A stretch of DNA of 8,811 nucleotides, from contig FR887828.1 of assembly GCA_000432735.1 (NCBI GenBank), positions 24,274-33,084 on the forward strand, written 5' to 3'. Below are positions 1 through 6,629 of the stretch, one piece after another. The notes under the pieces are model-generated. The model made no database searches. It had not been told where the DNA came from and was given only the letters and a program-made list of their open reading frames with translations. Both the position numbers and the translations under genes were made by a program. Origin of the DNA: Bacteroides sp. CAG:443. GTDB taxonomy: Bacteria > Bacteroidota > Bacteroidia > Bacteroidales > Bacteroidaceae. Within the stretch, counting starts at the first letter, position 1. Each line of letters begins with the position of its first letter.

Positions 1-79
1 CCTGCGATTTGATTACGTCGTCAAGCACCATACTGCTCATACCCAAATGCTTGGTAGCATATTTTCTAAAATCGTCCAT
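1..79 (-). CDS. clpP: ATP-dependent Clp protease proteolytic subunit ClpP, N-terminal fragment
   Basis: The gene runs off the left edge and only its first 26 codons are present. They begin MDDFRKYATKHLGMSSMV and continue LDDVIKSQ, which I recognise as the N-terminus of Bacteroides ClpP. ClpP is the cytoplasmic serine peptidase that forms the tetradecameric barrel fed by the ClpX unfoldase. The catalytic Ser, His and Asp lie outside the window, so function cannot be checked here. The start is the ATG at 79-77, with an A/T-rich leader and no clear Shine-Dalgarno sequence. It lies downstream of tig on the same strand, an arrangement common across bacteria (tig-clpP-clpX). The 169-bp gap holds its own promoter element. 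Identification rests on a short stretch recalled from the family, without alignment. Confidence 0.85.
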   Translation of the reverse strand, partial: MDDFRKYATKHLGMSSMVLDDVIKSQ

Positions 80-118
80 TAGTCAAATCTATAAATGTGA
101 ATAATAAAATAATAAAAG

Positions 119-138
119 AGAAGCTTCTGATCGCTTCT
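119..138 (-). other. Small hairpin in the predicted clpP 5' UTR
   Basis: On the minus strand AGAAGC pairs with GCTTCT around an 8-nt loop, followed by a T-rich stretch (CTTTTATTATTTT). It lies between the candidate promoter and the clpP start, so it could be an attenuator-like element. The 6-bp stem is short, and the palindrome AGAAGCTTCT offers a competing fold, so it may be chance in A/T-rich DNA. Confidence 0.2.
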
Positions 139-150
139 TCCCATATAGAA

Positions 151-158
151 CAAAAGTA
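151..158 (-). promoter_or_regulatory. Candidate Bacteroides -7 element for clpP
   Basis: The minus strand reads TACTTTTG here, an exact match to the Bacteroides primary-sigma -7 consensus TAnnTTTG. The expected -33 TTTG is poor: only TTTCG-like sequence occurs 22-23 nt upstream. A start about 6 nt downstream would give a 5' UTR of roughly 65 nt. This suggests clpP is not expressed only by read-through from tig. Confidence 0.45.
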
Positions 159-248
159 CAAAAACTGCTGTTCAATCGGACGAAAGCCAGACCAAAAGCC
201 CCTCTTTTAGCAAGTTTTAGCAATTCGCCTCAGCTTACCGCGGGGAAA

Positions 249-1595
249 TTACTGAAACATTTTATTGAATTCTTCTGCTGAAACTGCTTTGTGGTTCAAT
301 GTAACCTGACCTTTCAGGATTTCTGACAACTTCGTTTCAATAACACGGTTGATCAGTGCTTCTACGCTTTCACGCTTCTTCAACATTTCCTTAGAGTAGT
401 TTTCCAACAGTTCATCAGGTACATTAATCATACCATACTGAGCAAACTGAGCACGTGTTGCTTCTTTTGCCATGTTGGTAATGTCAGCCTGTTCAACTTT
501 AATATTGTTTGCTGCAACCAGTTTTTCCTTGATCAGGTGCCATGTCAGTTCTTCAATGCTCTTTTCATAATGTTCTGCAACGAACTCCTCACCTTTTTCT
601 TTGTTGTTTTCCAACATGATACGTTTCATCAGTTCGTCTGCGAATTCCAGTTTACCGATCTTGTTAACAACATAGTTACGAACATCGATCAAGAACTTGT
701 AGTCGCTGTCAGCTTCAAACTGTTTAGCGATTGTTTCTTTAATCTGTGCGCGGAATTCTTCTTCGCTGTGAGCCTTACCTTCACCCAGAACCTGATCGAA
801 CAGTTCCTGATTCAAGTCACCCGGAATCATACGAGTGATTTCTTCGATCTGGAAGCTGAAGTTACCTTTGTAATTTGCAACTTCTTCTTTCTTGATCTTC
901 AGCAATGAAGCCAGCTCAGCTTCGTTGTTGTCGAATGCTGTTGCAGGGTTGAAAACCAATACAGTATTTGTCTTTGCACCATTGAAGATAGCTTTCTGGT
1001 CGTCGTTCTTCATGTAAGTAGGCATCATGACAGCACCTTCTACCTGAAGACCACCTTCTTTTGTATTACCGTTTTCATCCAGTTCAGCCAACAGACCTTT
1101 CAGCATGTCATTGTCCTGATATTCCTCAACTTTATCGTATTTTGCAGTACGCTGAGTATACATCTTAACCTGCTGGTCAACCATTTCGTCTGTTACATTG
1201 ATATCATAGTAATCAATAGTATCATTGTTAGACAATTCTACAGTGAATTCAGGAGCCAAAGCGATATCGAAAGAGAACTCAAAGTTTTCATCAGTTTCGA
1301 AATTCACGTTGTTTTCTTTCGGCAGCGGAGTACCCAGCATGTTTACATTATTTTCACGAATGTATTCGCCAACTTTTTCCTGCATCAGCTTGTCAACTTC
1401 TTCTACTAATACAGAAGTACCGTACTGCTTCTTGATCAAAGCCATAGGAACCATACCTTTACGGAATCCGGGCATATTTACTCTCTGACGGAGAGTTTTC
1501 AACGATTTTTCAACTTTTTCCTGATAGTCAGCCTTTTCAATCTGAACAGTAAGCACAGCGCTTACCTTGTCTACGTTTTGCAATGAAATATTCAT
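249..1595 (-). CDS. tig: Trigger factor (ribosome-associated chaperone)
   Basis: This 448-aa protein is the chaperone that docks on ribosomal protein L23 at the exit tunnel and shields nascent chains. The N-terminal ribosome-binding domain carries MPGFRKGMVP at residues 41-50, matching the family signature GFRxGxxP. The C-terminal half (about 255-448) is charged, helical-looking sequence rich in Glu, Lys and Gln, as in the substrate-cradling arms. The middle part (about 150-245), where an FKBP-type prolyl isomerase domain sits in E. coli, has no recognisable FKBP core motif and looks degenerate. Length is close to the usual 430-450 aa. The start ATG at 1595 gives the normal N-terminus (MNISLQNVDK). 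It has its own promoter about 50 nt upstream, and clpP follows on the same strand. No strong terminator is visible after it; the best candidate is a 5-bp AAAAG/CTTTT hairpin at 194-208. Confidence 0.95.
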   Translation of the reverse strand: MNISLQNVDKVSAVLTVQIEKADYQEKVEKSLKTLRQRVNMPGFRKGMVPMALIKKQYGTSVLVEEVDKLMQEKVGEYIRENNVNMLGTPLPKENNVNFETDENFEFSFDIALAPEFTVELSNNDTIDYYDINVTDEMVDQQVKMYTQRTAKYDKVEEYQDNDMLKGLLAELDENGNTKEGGLQVEGAVMMPTYMKNDDQKAIFNGAKTNTVLVFNPATAFDNNEAELASLLKIKKEEVANYKGNFSFQIEEITRMIPGDLNQELFDQVLGEGKAHSEEEFRAQIKETIAKQFEADSDYKFLIDVRNYVVNKIGKLEFADELMKRIMLENNKEKGEEFVAEHYEKSIEELTWHLIKEKLVAANNIKVEQADITNMAKEATRAQFAQYGMINVPDELLENYSKEMLKKRESVEALINRVIETKLSEILKGQVTLNHKAVSAEEFNKMFQ

Positions 1596-1649
1596 TTCCG
1601 ACTTATTTATTTAATTATTACTATATTCCAAATATATTCAAAGAGTGTG

Positions 1650-1681
1650 CAAAAATAGTGTTTAATATTGCAAAAACCAAA
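1650..1681 (-). promoter_or_regulatory. Promoter of tig, Bacteroides type
   Basis: The minus strand shows TTTG (1681-1678), a 20-nt spacer, then TATTTTTG (1657-1650). This fits the Bacteroides primary-sigma consensus TTTG-N19-21-TAnnTTTG in both boxes and in spacing, and is the best promoter match in the window. Transcription would start near 1644, giving a leader of about 50 nt before the tig ATG. Confidence 0.6.
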
Positions 1682-1703
1682 ATGTCGAAGTAAAAATTAC
1701 AAA

Positions 1704-1720
1704 AAACACAAAGAGTGTTT
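1704..1720 (-). terminator. Possible weak terminator after lptB
   Basis: On the minus strand AAACAC pairs perfectly with GTGTTT around a TCTTT loop, and the right arm runs into a T stretch. The stem is only 6 bp and A/T-rich, so termination would be weak. Its place between the lptB stop and the tig promoter is what supports it. Confidence 0.35.
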
Positions 1721-1753
1721 CACGATTTAAGTCTTTACCCAAACACTGGCAAC

Positions 1754-2602
1754 TCATTCCCGTACATCCTTTACCTGAAAATCCTTTCTGCGGAGTACGA
1801 AGCTGTTACTCAAATATTTTTCACGTACAATCTTGTTTTCGGCAAGTTCTTCAGGAGTACCCTGGAAAAGAATCTTCCCCTCAAACAGCAGATAAGCACG
1901 GTCGGTAATACTCAATGTTTCCTGCACATTATGGTCGGTTATCAAAATACCGATATTTTTATCTTTCAATTTCCATACAATATGCTGGATGTCTTCTACC
2001 GCAATCGGGTCGACTCCGGCAAAGGGCTCATCAAGCATTATAAATTTCGGGTCTATGGCCAGACAGCGCGCAATCTCCGTACGACGGCGTTCACCACCCG
2101 ACAACTGGTCGCCTAAATTCTTACGCACCTTCTGCAAACGGAACTCTGCAATCAGACTCTCCAGTTTTTCCTTCTGATACTCCTTCGAGGTTTTGGTCAG
2201 CTCCAAGACGGAAGCAATATTATCTTCCACACTCATCTTACGGAATACCGAAGCCTCCTGCGCCAAGTATCCGATACCATTCTGTGCACGTTTGTATACC
2301 GGATAGTCAGTAATATCCTGATTGTTCAGGTAGATATGTCCCTCATTGGGAACGATCAATCCTGTCGTCATATAAAAGGACGTTGTCTTTCCAGCTCCGT
2401 TCGGACCCAGCAGTCCGACAATCTCTCCCTGTTTCACATTAATGGAAACATGACTTACAACCGTACGCTTACCATATTTCTTTACCAGATTCTCCGTACG
2501 AAGAACCATGCGTCCGTCCGCTGGAAGTTCAAACGCTTCTTCTGCATTATGTTGTTGATTTTCCTGTTCTGCCATAAAGCTGTTTAATAAAGAATTAAGC
2601 AT
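1754..2602 (-). CDS. lptB: LPS export ABC transporter ATP-binding protein LptB
   Basis: LptB is the cytoplasmic ATPase that powers extraction of LPS from the inner membrane through LptFG and the Lpt bridge. All ABC motifs are present in 282 aa: Walker A GPNGAGKT (66-73), Q-loop Gln115, signature LSGGERRR (167-174), Walker B FIMLDEP (187-193, catalytic Glu192) and H-loop His224. LSGGERRR, PFAGVDPIAVEDIQ and ITDHNV are typical of LptB rather than of other ABC ATPases. E. coli LptB is about 241 aa; the extra length here is mostly N-terminal and poorly conserved in character. The ATG at 2602 is the longest start. ATGs at 2575 (codon 10) and 2509 (codon 32, just before the ABC fold) are alternatives, and no ribosome-binding site decides between them. 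The gene is divergent from mlaE and precedes tig. No other lpt gene is in the window. Confidence 0.92.
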   Translation of the reverse strand: MLNSLLNSFMAEQENQQHNAEEAFELPADGRMVLRTENLVKKYGKRTVVSHVSINVKQGEIVGLLGPNGAGKTTSFYMTTGLIVPNEGHIYLNNQDITDYPVYKRAQNGIGYLAQEASVFRKMSVEDNIASVLELTKTSKEYQKEKLESLIAEFRLQKVRKNLGDQLSGGERRRTEIARCLAIDPKFIMLDEPFAGVDPIAVEDIQHIVWKLKDKNIGILITDHNVQETLSITDRAYLLFEGKILFQGTPEELAENKIVREKYLSNSFVLRRKDFQVKDVRE

Positions 2603-2629
2603 GAAGAATCAAGACCTTCATAGCAGCAG

Positions 2630-2637
2630 CAAAAGTA
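2630..2637 (-). promoter_or_regulatory. Candidate -7 element for lptB
   Basis: The minus strand reads TACTTTTG, an exact TAnnTTTG match, about 28 nt upstream of the longest lptB start. No convincing TTTG is seen at -33. Transcription would begin near 2625, leaving a leader of about 20 nt to the 2602 start or about 50 nt to the 2575 start. Confidence 0.4.
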
Positions 2638-2711
2638 GTAAAAATCTTGGGTTCTGTGGTAATTCCACCCATTTTCGTCTATGCTTTTATTATAATATAG
2701 CTAAAAAACAG

Positions 2712-2719
2712 TACTTTTG
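2712..2719 (+). promoter_or_regulatory. Candidate -7 element for the mlaE-mlaF operon
   Basis: The plus strand reads TACTTTTG, an exact TAnnTTTG match and identical to the elements proposed for lptB and clpP. The -33 region is weak (TTTT/TTTA near 2685-2689, about 22-23 nt away). A start near 2725 gives a short leader of about 18 nt before the ATG at 2743. Confidence 0.45.
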
Positions 2720-2742
2720 CATAAAATTAGACTCAATTTAAT

Positions 2743-3483
2743 ATGGTAAGACCAATTACGACTTTAGGCAAATACCTCATGCTGATGGGACGAGTATTTG
2801 CTCGTCCAGAGCGATTCCGGATGTATCTCAAACAATATCGCAACGAAATGGCACAGTTGGGAATCAATTCTATCGGTATTGTGTTGCTGATTTCATTCTT
2901 CATAGGTGCCGTTATCTGTATACAAATAAAGCTGAATATTGAAAGCCCGTGGATGCCCCGTTTTGTAGTGGGATATACCACACGTGAAATCTTGCTGCTG
3001 GAGTTCTCATCTTCTATCATGTGTTTGATTCTGGCAGGTAAAGTAGGCTCTAACATTGCTTCCGAAATTGGAACGATGCGTGTAACTCAACAGATTGATG
3101 CACTTGAAATAATGGGTGTAAACTCAGCCTCATACCTGATTCTCCCTAAAATATTGGGACTGATGACCATGATTCCATTGTTGGTGATATTCAGTATTTT
3201 CGCGGGAATCATAGGTGCCTTTTGTACGGCATGGTTCGCTGGTATCACCAATGCAACCGATCTGGAATATGGTTTTCAGTACAGTTTCGTCGAATGGTAT
3301 GTGTGGTGCAGTTTTATCAAGTCACTGGTGTTCGCATTTATCATAGCTAGTGTATCTGCTTATTTTGGATATACCGTAGAAGGAGGTTCCATTGCAGTCG
3401 GCAAAGCGAGTACAGACTCTGTAGTATGCAGTAGTGTGCTGATTTTGTTTTCCGACTTAATACTCACTCAAATACTCAGCTAA
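2743..3483 (+). CDS. mlaE: MlaE-family ABC transporter permease
   Basis: This 246-aa integral inner-membrane protein is the permease of an MCE/Mla-type lipid transporter; in proteobacteria MlaE works with MlaF to move phospholipid between the membranes. Hydrophobic segments lie at about 41-62, 83-98, 132-168 and 190-245, consistent with the family's five to six membrane helices. The family signature is clear: AGKVGSNIASEIGTMRVTQQ (98-117) followed by IDALEIMGV, plus GGSIAVGKASTDSVV (214-228). Length matches the usual 245-265 aa. The stop is 2 nt from the mlaF start, so the two are surely co-transcribed. The substrate-binding MCE protein (MlaD) and the accessory MlaB/MlaC genes are not adjacent, so the exact substrate is inferred from the family only. 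Confidence 0.9.
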   Translation: MVRPITTLGKYLMLMGRVFARPERFRMYLKQYRNEMAQLGINSIGIVLLISFFIGAVICIQIKLNIESPWMPRFVVGYTTREILLLEFSSSIMCLILAGKVGSNIASEIGTMRVTQQIDALEIMGVNSASYLILPKILGLMTMIPLLVIFSIFAGIIGAFCTAWFAGITNATDLEYGFQYSFVEWYVWCSFIKSLVFAFIIASVSAYFGYTVEGGSIAVGKASTDSVVCSSVLILFSDLILTQILS

Positions 3484-3485
3484 CA

Positions 3486-4253
3486 ATGATACAGATCAAA
3501 TCACTTTATAAATCATTCGAAGACCGCACTGTTTTGAACGATATCAATTTTATCTTCGAAAACGGCAAGACTAACCTGATTATCGGGCAAAGTGGTTCCG
3601 GTAAAACAGTTCTCATGAAATGTCTGGTGGGGTTGCTTACCCCCGAAAAAGGAGAAGTGTTATACGACGGGCGTAACCTGATCACCATGGGGAAGAAAGA
3701 GAAAAAAGCCTTACGCCGGGAAATGGGTATGATATTCCAAAGTGCAGCCTTATTCGATTCTTTGTCGGTACTGGAAAATGTCATGTTCCCACTTGACATG
3801 TTCTCCAACATGACTTATCGTGAACGTGTCAAACGGGCTGAATTCTGTCTGGATCGTGTCAACCTGATAGATGCAAAAAACAAATATCCGGGAGAAATAA
3901 GTGGCGGTATGCAGAAACGTGTGGCCATCGCACGTGCCATTGCCCTCCAGCCTCAATACCTATTCTGCGATGAACCTAATTCCGGACTGGACCCCAAGAC
4001 TTCACTGGTCATCGATGAATTGATTCACGACATCACAACCGAATACAATATGACCACCGTAATCAATACCCACGATATGAATTCGGTATTGGGGATAGGT
4101 GACAGCATATTATATATTTATCAGGGACATAAAGAATGGGAAGGAACAAAGAATGAAGTATTCAGTGCAACCAACCAACGTTTGAACGACTTTATCTTCG
4201 CATCCGACTTGCTTAAAAAAGTAAAGACGGAAGGAGAAAAAGAAATACGATAA
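3486..4253 (+). CDS. mlaF: MlaF-family ABC transporter ATP-binding protein
   Basis: This 255-aa cytoplasmic ATPase energises the MlaE-like permease encoded just upstream (2-nt gap). It has the full nucleotide-binding set: Walker A GQSGSGKT (34-41), Q-loop Gln85, signature ISGGMQKR (138-145), Walker B YLFCDEP (158-164, catalytic Glu163), D-loop SGLD (166-169) and H-loop His196. The sequence after the Q-loop, SAALFDSLSVLENVMFPL, and the signature SGGMQKRVAIARA are characteristic of MlaF/MCE-system ATPases, which separates it from LptB and other ABC proteins. The C-terminal tail (about 235-255) is Lys/Glu-rich. No MlaB-like STAS partner follows it; the operon ends at a strong hairpin. The assignment to an Mla-type transporter is firm; the cargo is unknown. 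Confidence 0.92.
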   Translation: MIQIKSLYKSFEDRTVLNDINFIFENGKTNLIIGQSGSGKTVLMKCLVGLLTPEKGEVLYDGRNLITMGKKEKKALRREMGMIFQSAALFDSLSVLENVMFPLDMFSNMTYRERVKRAEFCLDRVNLIDAKNKYPGEISGGMQKRVAIARAIALQPQYLFCDEPNSGLDPKTSLVIDELIHDITTEYNMTTVINTHDMNSVLGIGDSILYIYQGHKEWEGTKNEVFSATNQRLNDFIFASDLLKKVKTEGEKEIR

Positions 4254-4274
4254 CCTACTCTTTATTCTTAAACA

Positions 4275-4323
4275 AAAAAACGGATACTCTTTCATGGTTA
4301 AATGGAAAGAGTATCCGTTTTTT
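4275..4323. terminator. Bidirectional terminator between mlaF and the DUF3108-like gene
   Basis: A perfect 19-bp inverted repeat (4275-4293 with 4305-4323) encloses an 11-nt loop. The arms end in A6 and T6, so either strand yields a stable G/C-containing stem ending in a U-run. It sits between two convergent genes and would stop transcription from both sides. Confidence 0.85.
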
Positions 4324-4347
4324 CGTTAAGTCACTTCAGAACAAAGG

Positions 4348-5046
4348 TTATTCCGCTATTTTCGTTAGTGTTTTTACCATCTTCTGCCCAAGTTTCCGAC
4401 TCTTTTCTTCATGTTTCACCAGCCCTACACCTTTGGCGTACCATTCGGTAATCTGACTTTCATCGGAAAACATGAAAAACTTCATCTTCATGGAATAAGT
4501 CACTTTTACGCAATCAAACTGACCTGCCGGTGTAGAAATAGTTTCTGTACCCTCATATTCACCTTTCATCGAAACAGTCATCGTTACAGGCTTTATCCGG
4601 ATACTCATTTCATTAGCCTTAATTTTATCTCCTTTTTTCTGCTTTTCATTTAAAAGTAAACAAATCTGTCCGTTTACGTCAAACTTCTCCTTTGCCGCAG
4701 TCATATCGTTTTTATTCAAGGCTGCTGCCATCAAGCCAAGCATATTATCCTTCATAGATTCTCCTTCCTGTAGATAAACCAGCGTATTGCCATTTGCATA
4801 AGCCACTTTGTGGTAAAACAAGGTATCCTTCATCTTTTCATTCATTTTTGGAGCAAAATCTCCCAAAGTAATAAAAGTAGAATCATTCTTAGTTTCCACA
4901 CCCACTACTGAAGTATAGGTTTCGATTTTCTTTTCACCTGTAAGAACCTCATAATAAAGTTTCTGCCCTTTCTGAAGACTACAATATTGGGCAAATGCAG
5001 TCGTCGAACATAGCATACAAGCAATTATTAAAACATAGATTTTCAT
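4348..5046 (-). CDS. Secreted DUF3108/TapB-like protein of unknown function
   Basis: This 232-aa protein has a classic signal peptide: MK, a hydrophobic core (IYVLIIACMLC), then TTAFA before Gln20, so cleavage after Ala19 and export to the periplasm or beyond are likely. The mature part is about 213 aa of beta-rich, Lys- and Met-rich sequence. Motifs TPAGQFDCVKV (172-182) and EWYAKGVGLVKHE (201-213) resemble the [ST]PAGxFxxxK and WYxxGVGxVK motifs of the DUF3108/TapB-like group of uncharacterised envelope proteins. There are no catalytic residues I can name. It stands alone: a terminator lies on each side, and an imperfect -7 element (CATTTTTG on the minus strand, 5090-5083) may drive it. I know no specific role for this group; the family placement is from motif memory. 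Confidence 0.75.
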   Translation of the reverse strand: MKIYVLIIACMLCSTTAFAQYCSLQKGQKLYYEVLTGEKKIETYTSVVGVETKNDSTFITLGDFAPKMNEKMKDTLFYHKVAYANGNTLVYLQEGESMKDNMLGLMAAALNKNDMTAAKEKFDVNGQICLLLNEKQKKGDKIKANEMSIRIKPVTMTVSMKGEYEGTETISTPAGQFDCVKVTYSMKMKFFMFSDESQITEWYAKGVGLVKHEEKSRKLGQKMVKTLTKIAE

Positions 5047-5176
5047 AAAATATTAGATTTAATTGTAGTTCTCTCGCCTTTCCAAAAATGTAGTAATGAT
5101 AAGTAAAGATATATATTTTTTAGACAACTAACAATTATGCATAAGATAATTAGGTACGAATGCACTATCTACTTAT

Positions 5177-5221
5177 AAAAAAATCTTCCTCCCAGTTTTA
5201 AACAACTGGAAAGAAGATTTT
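5177..5221 (-). terminator. Terminator of the rpmF-fabH-era-der cluster, after der
   Basis: Two 18-nt arms (5180-5197 and 5204-5221) enclose a 6-nt loop. In the minus-strand RNA all 18 positions pair, two of them as G-U; in the plus-strand RNA those two would be A-C mismatches. The minus strand then runs into seven T. Both facts show it works for der. The rest of the 199-bp gap up to the DUF3108-like gene holds nothing else I can identify beyond that gene's possible promoter. Confidence 0.8.
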
Positions 5222-5245
5222 CCACAAACGCCCAGAAATGCCCAA

Positions 5246-6559
5246 TTATTTCTGACGAATGAAAATATTTATAGGAGTACCCGAAAGTTTCCAACGTTCA
5301 CGTATCTGATTTTCAAGAAAACGCTTGTATGGTTCTTTCACATACTGAGGTAAGTTTGCAAAGAACACAAACGACGGAACCTGCGTATTCGGCAATTGGG
5401 TAATATATTTGATTTTGATATATTTTCCCTTGTTCGAAGGTGGCGGATAAGCCTCAATCAGAGGAAGCAACTCTTCGTTCAGGCGAGCAGTCGGTATTCT
5501 GGTAGTACGTGCATGATAAACTTCCTTTGCAGCTTCCAGAACCTTAAAAATTCGCTGTTTGGTCAATGCGGAAGCAAAGATGATCGGGAAATCAGTAAAC
5601 GGAGCGAAACGATTACGAATGGCTTCTTCATAATTTTTCATTACCTTCGTAGTCTTTTCTTCCACCAAATCCCATTTATTTACCACAACAACCAGTCCTT
5701 TCTGGTTCCGCTGTATCAGCGAAAAGATATTCAAGTCTTGTCCTTCTATACCTCTTGTTGCATCCAGCATCAGAATACATACATCTGAATTCTCAATGGA
5801 ACGAATAGAACGGACAACCGAATAATATTCCAAATCTTCACTGACCTTATTCTTTTTACGGATACCTGCCGTATCTACCAGATAAAAATCAAATCCGAAT
5901 TTATCGTAACGCGTATAAATAGAATCACGGGTTGTTCCGGCAATTTCTGTCACGATATTACGTTCCTCGCCGATGAAAGCATTGATGATAGAAGACTTTC
6001 CGGCATTAGGACGTCCTACCACAGCAAAACGAGGGATCTCTTCATCCAGTATCTCATCGGAGTCCTTCTTGAACTTACTTACAATCAAATCCAGCAAATC
6101 ACCTGTTCCGCTTCCACTCAATGCAGAAATACAATAAGGATCACCCAAGCCTAAAGAATAAAACTCGGCTGCATTGTATTGCAAATCATTATTATCCGTC
6201 TTATTTGCGACCATAATAACCGGAGTTTTGGAACGGCGTAAGATAGAAGCGACCTCCATATCCAGGTCGGTCACCCCGTTGGTAACATCAACCACAAACA
6301 AAATAACATCCGCTTCATCCATAGCCAGAACAACCTGCTTACGGATCTCGCCTTCAAAAATATCATCCGAATTAACTACCCAGCCTCCGGTATCCACTAC
6401 CGAAAATTCTTTTCCCAGCCATTCCGACTTACCGTACTGGCGGTCGCGGGTTGTTCCGGCCTGTTCATTGACAATAGCCTGACGCGTTTTGGTCAGACGA
6501 TTAAACAGTGTCGACTTTCCCACATTGGGACGTCCTACGATTGCTACTAAATTTCCCAT
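5246..6559 (-). CDS. der: Ribosome biogenesis GTPase Der (EngA), two tandem G domains
   Basis: Der is a cytoplasmic GTPase needed for maturation of the 50S subunit. The 437-aa protein has the family's unique layout of two GTPase domains in tandem. Domain 1 has GRPNVGKS (9-16), DTGG (56-59) and NKTD (119-122). Domain 2 has GRPNAGKS (182-189), DTAG (229-232) and NKWD (294-297). A KH-like C-terminal domain follows (about 355-437) with the conserved ending GTPINIFIRQK. All G motifs are intact and length is normal. The ATG at 6559 places the first P-loop at residue 9, as expected. It is the last gene of the cluster, 80 nt after era. That gap holds no recognisable promoter but does hold a G/C homopolymer, diverged repeats and a hairpin, so der probably depends on the era transcript. 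Confidence 0.96.
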   Translation of the reverse strand: MGNLVAIVGRPNVGKSTLFNRLTKTRQAIVNEQAGTTRDRQYGKSEWLGKEFSVVDTGGWVVNSDDIFEGEIRKQVVLAMDEADVILFVVDVTNGVTDLDMEVASILRRSKTPVIMVANKTDNNDLQYNAAEFYSLGLGDPYCISALSGSGTGDLLDLIVSKFKKDSDEILDEEIPRFAVVGRPNAGKSSIINAFIGEERNIVTEIAGTTRDSIYTRYDKFGFDFYLVDTAGIRKKNKVSEDLEYYSVVRSIRSIENSDVCILMLDATRGIEGQDLNIFSLIQRNQKGLVVVVNKWDLVEEKTTKVMKNYEEAIRNRFAPFTDFPIIFASALTKQRIFKVLEAAKEVYHARTTRIPTARLNEELLPLIEAYPPPSNKGKYIKIKYITQLPNTQVPSFVFFANLPQYVKEPYKRFLENQIRERWKLSGTPINIFIRQK

Positions 6560-6577
6560 ATTTGTCTTATTGATTTA

Positions 6578-6592
6578 CGGCTGTCACAGCCG
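6578..6592 (-). other. Perfect palindrome/hairpin in the der leader
   Basis: CGGCTGT and ACAGCCG flank a single central base. In RNA this would fold as a five- or six-base-pair G/C-rich stem with a small loop. It ends 18 nt upstream of the der ATG and has no T-run on the minus strand (TAAATC follows), so it is not a terminator. It could affect der translation or bind a protein as DNA. The right arm on the plus strand is also the start of a direct repeat. Confidence 0.5.
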
Positions 6593-6610
6593 GTACGTTT
6601 ATTTAATTTA
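6587..6610. repeat. Direct repeat copy 1 in the era-der gap
   Basis: This 24-bp stretch, starting CAGCCGGTACGTT on the plus strand, matches 6629-6652 at 20 of 24 positions without gaps. The two copies start 42 bp apart and the C homopolymer lies between them. The pattern suggests an old small duplication that included the end of era. Confidence 0.5.
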
Positions 6611-6614
6611 GTTG

Positions 6615-6629
6615 CCCCCCCCCCCCCCC
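6615..6629. repeat. Homopolymer of 15 C (15 G on the coding strand)
   Basis: An uninterrupted run of 15 C lies in the 80-bp gap between era and der, 10 bp beyond the era stop. Such a tract stands out sharply in this A/T-rich genome. It is transcribed as G15 if era and der share an mRNA. The exact length is doubtful, since long homopolymers are often miscounted and vary between cells. Confidence 0.9.

Noticed and set aside
194..208. AAAAG/CTTTT hairpin as the tig terminator
   Set aside because: The stem is only 5 bp with mostly A-T pairs and the minus strand continues GGTCTGG rather than a T-run, so it is not listed as a terminator.
1715..2116. A 133-codon plus-strand open frame opposite lptB
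   Set aside because: It lies mostly antisense to the conserved ABC domain of LptB, has no recognisable domain and no credible promoter or leader.
2733..3056. A 107-codon minus-strand open frame opposite mlaE
   Set aside because: It is antisense to the conserved MlaE core and looks like a reverse-complement shadow.
5014..5046. Possible lipoprotein signal (IIAC, Cys10) in the DUF3108-like protein
   Set aside because: The hydrophobic stretch before Cys10 would be only about seven residues. The longer core and the AFA-Q site at 17-20 fit signal peptidase I much better.
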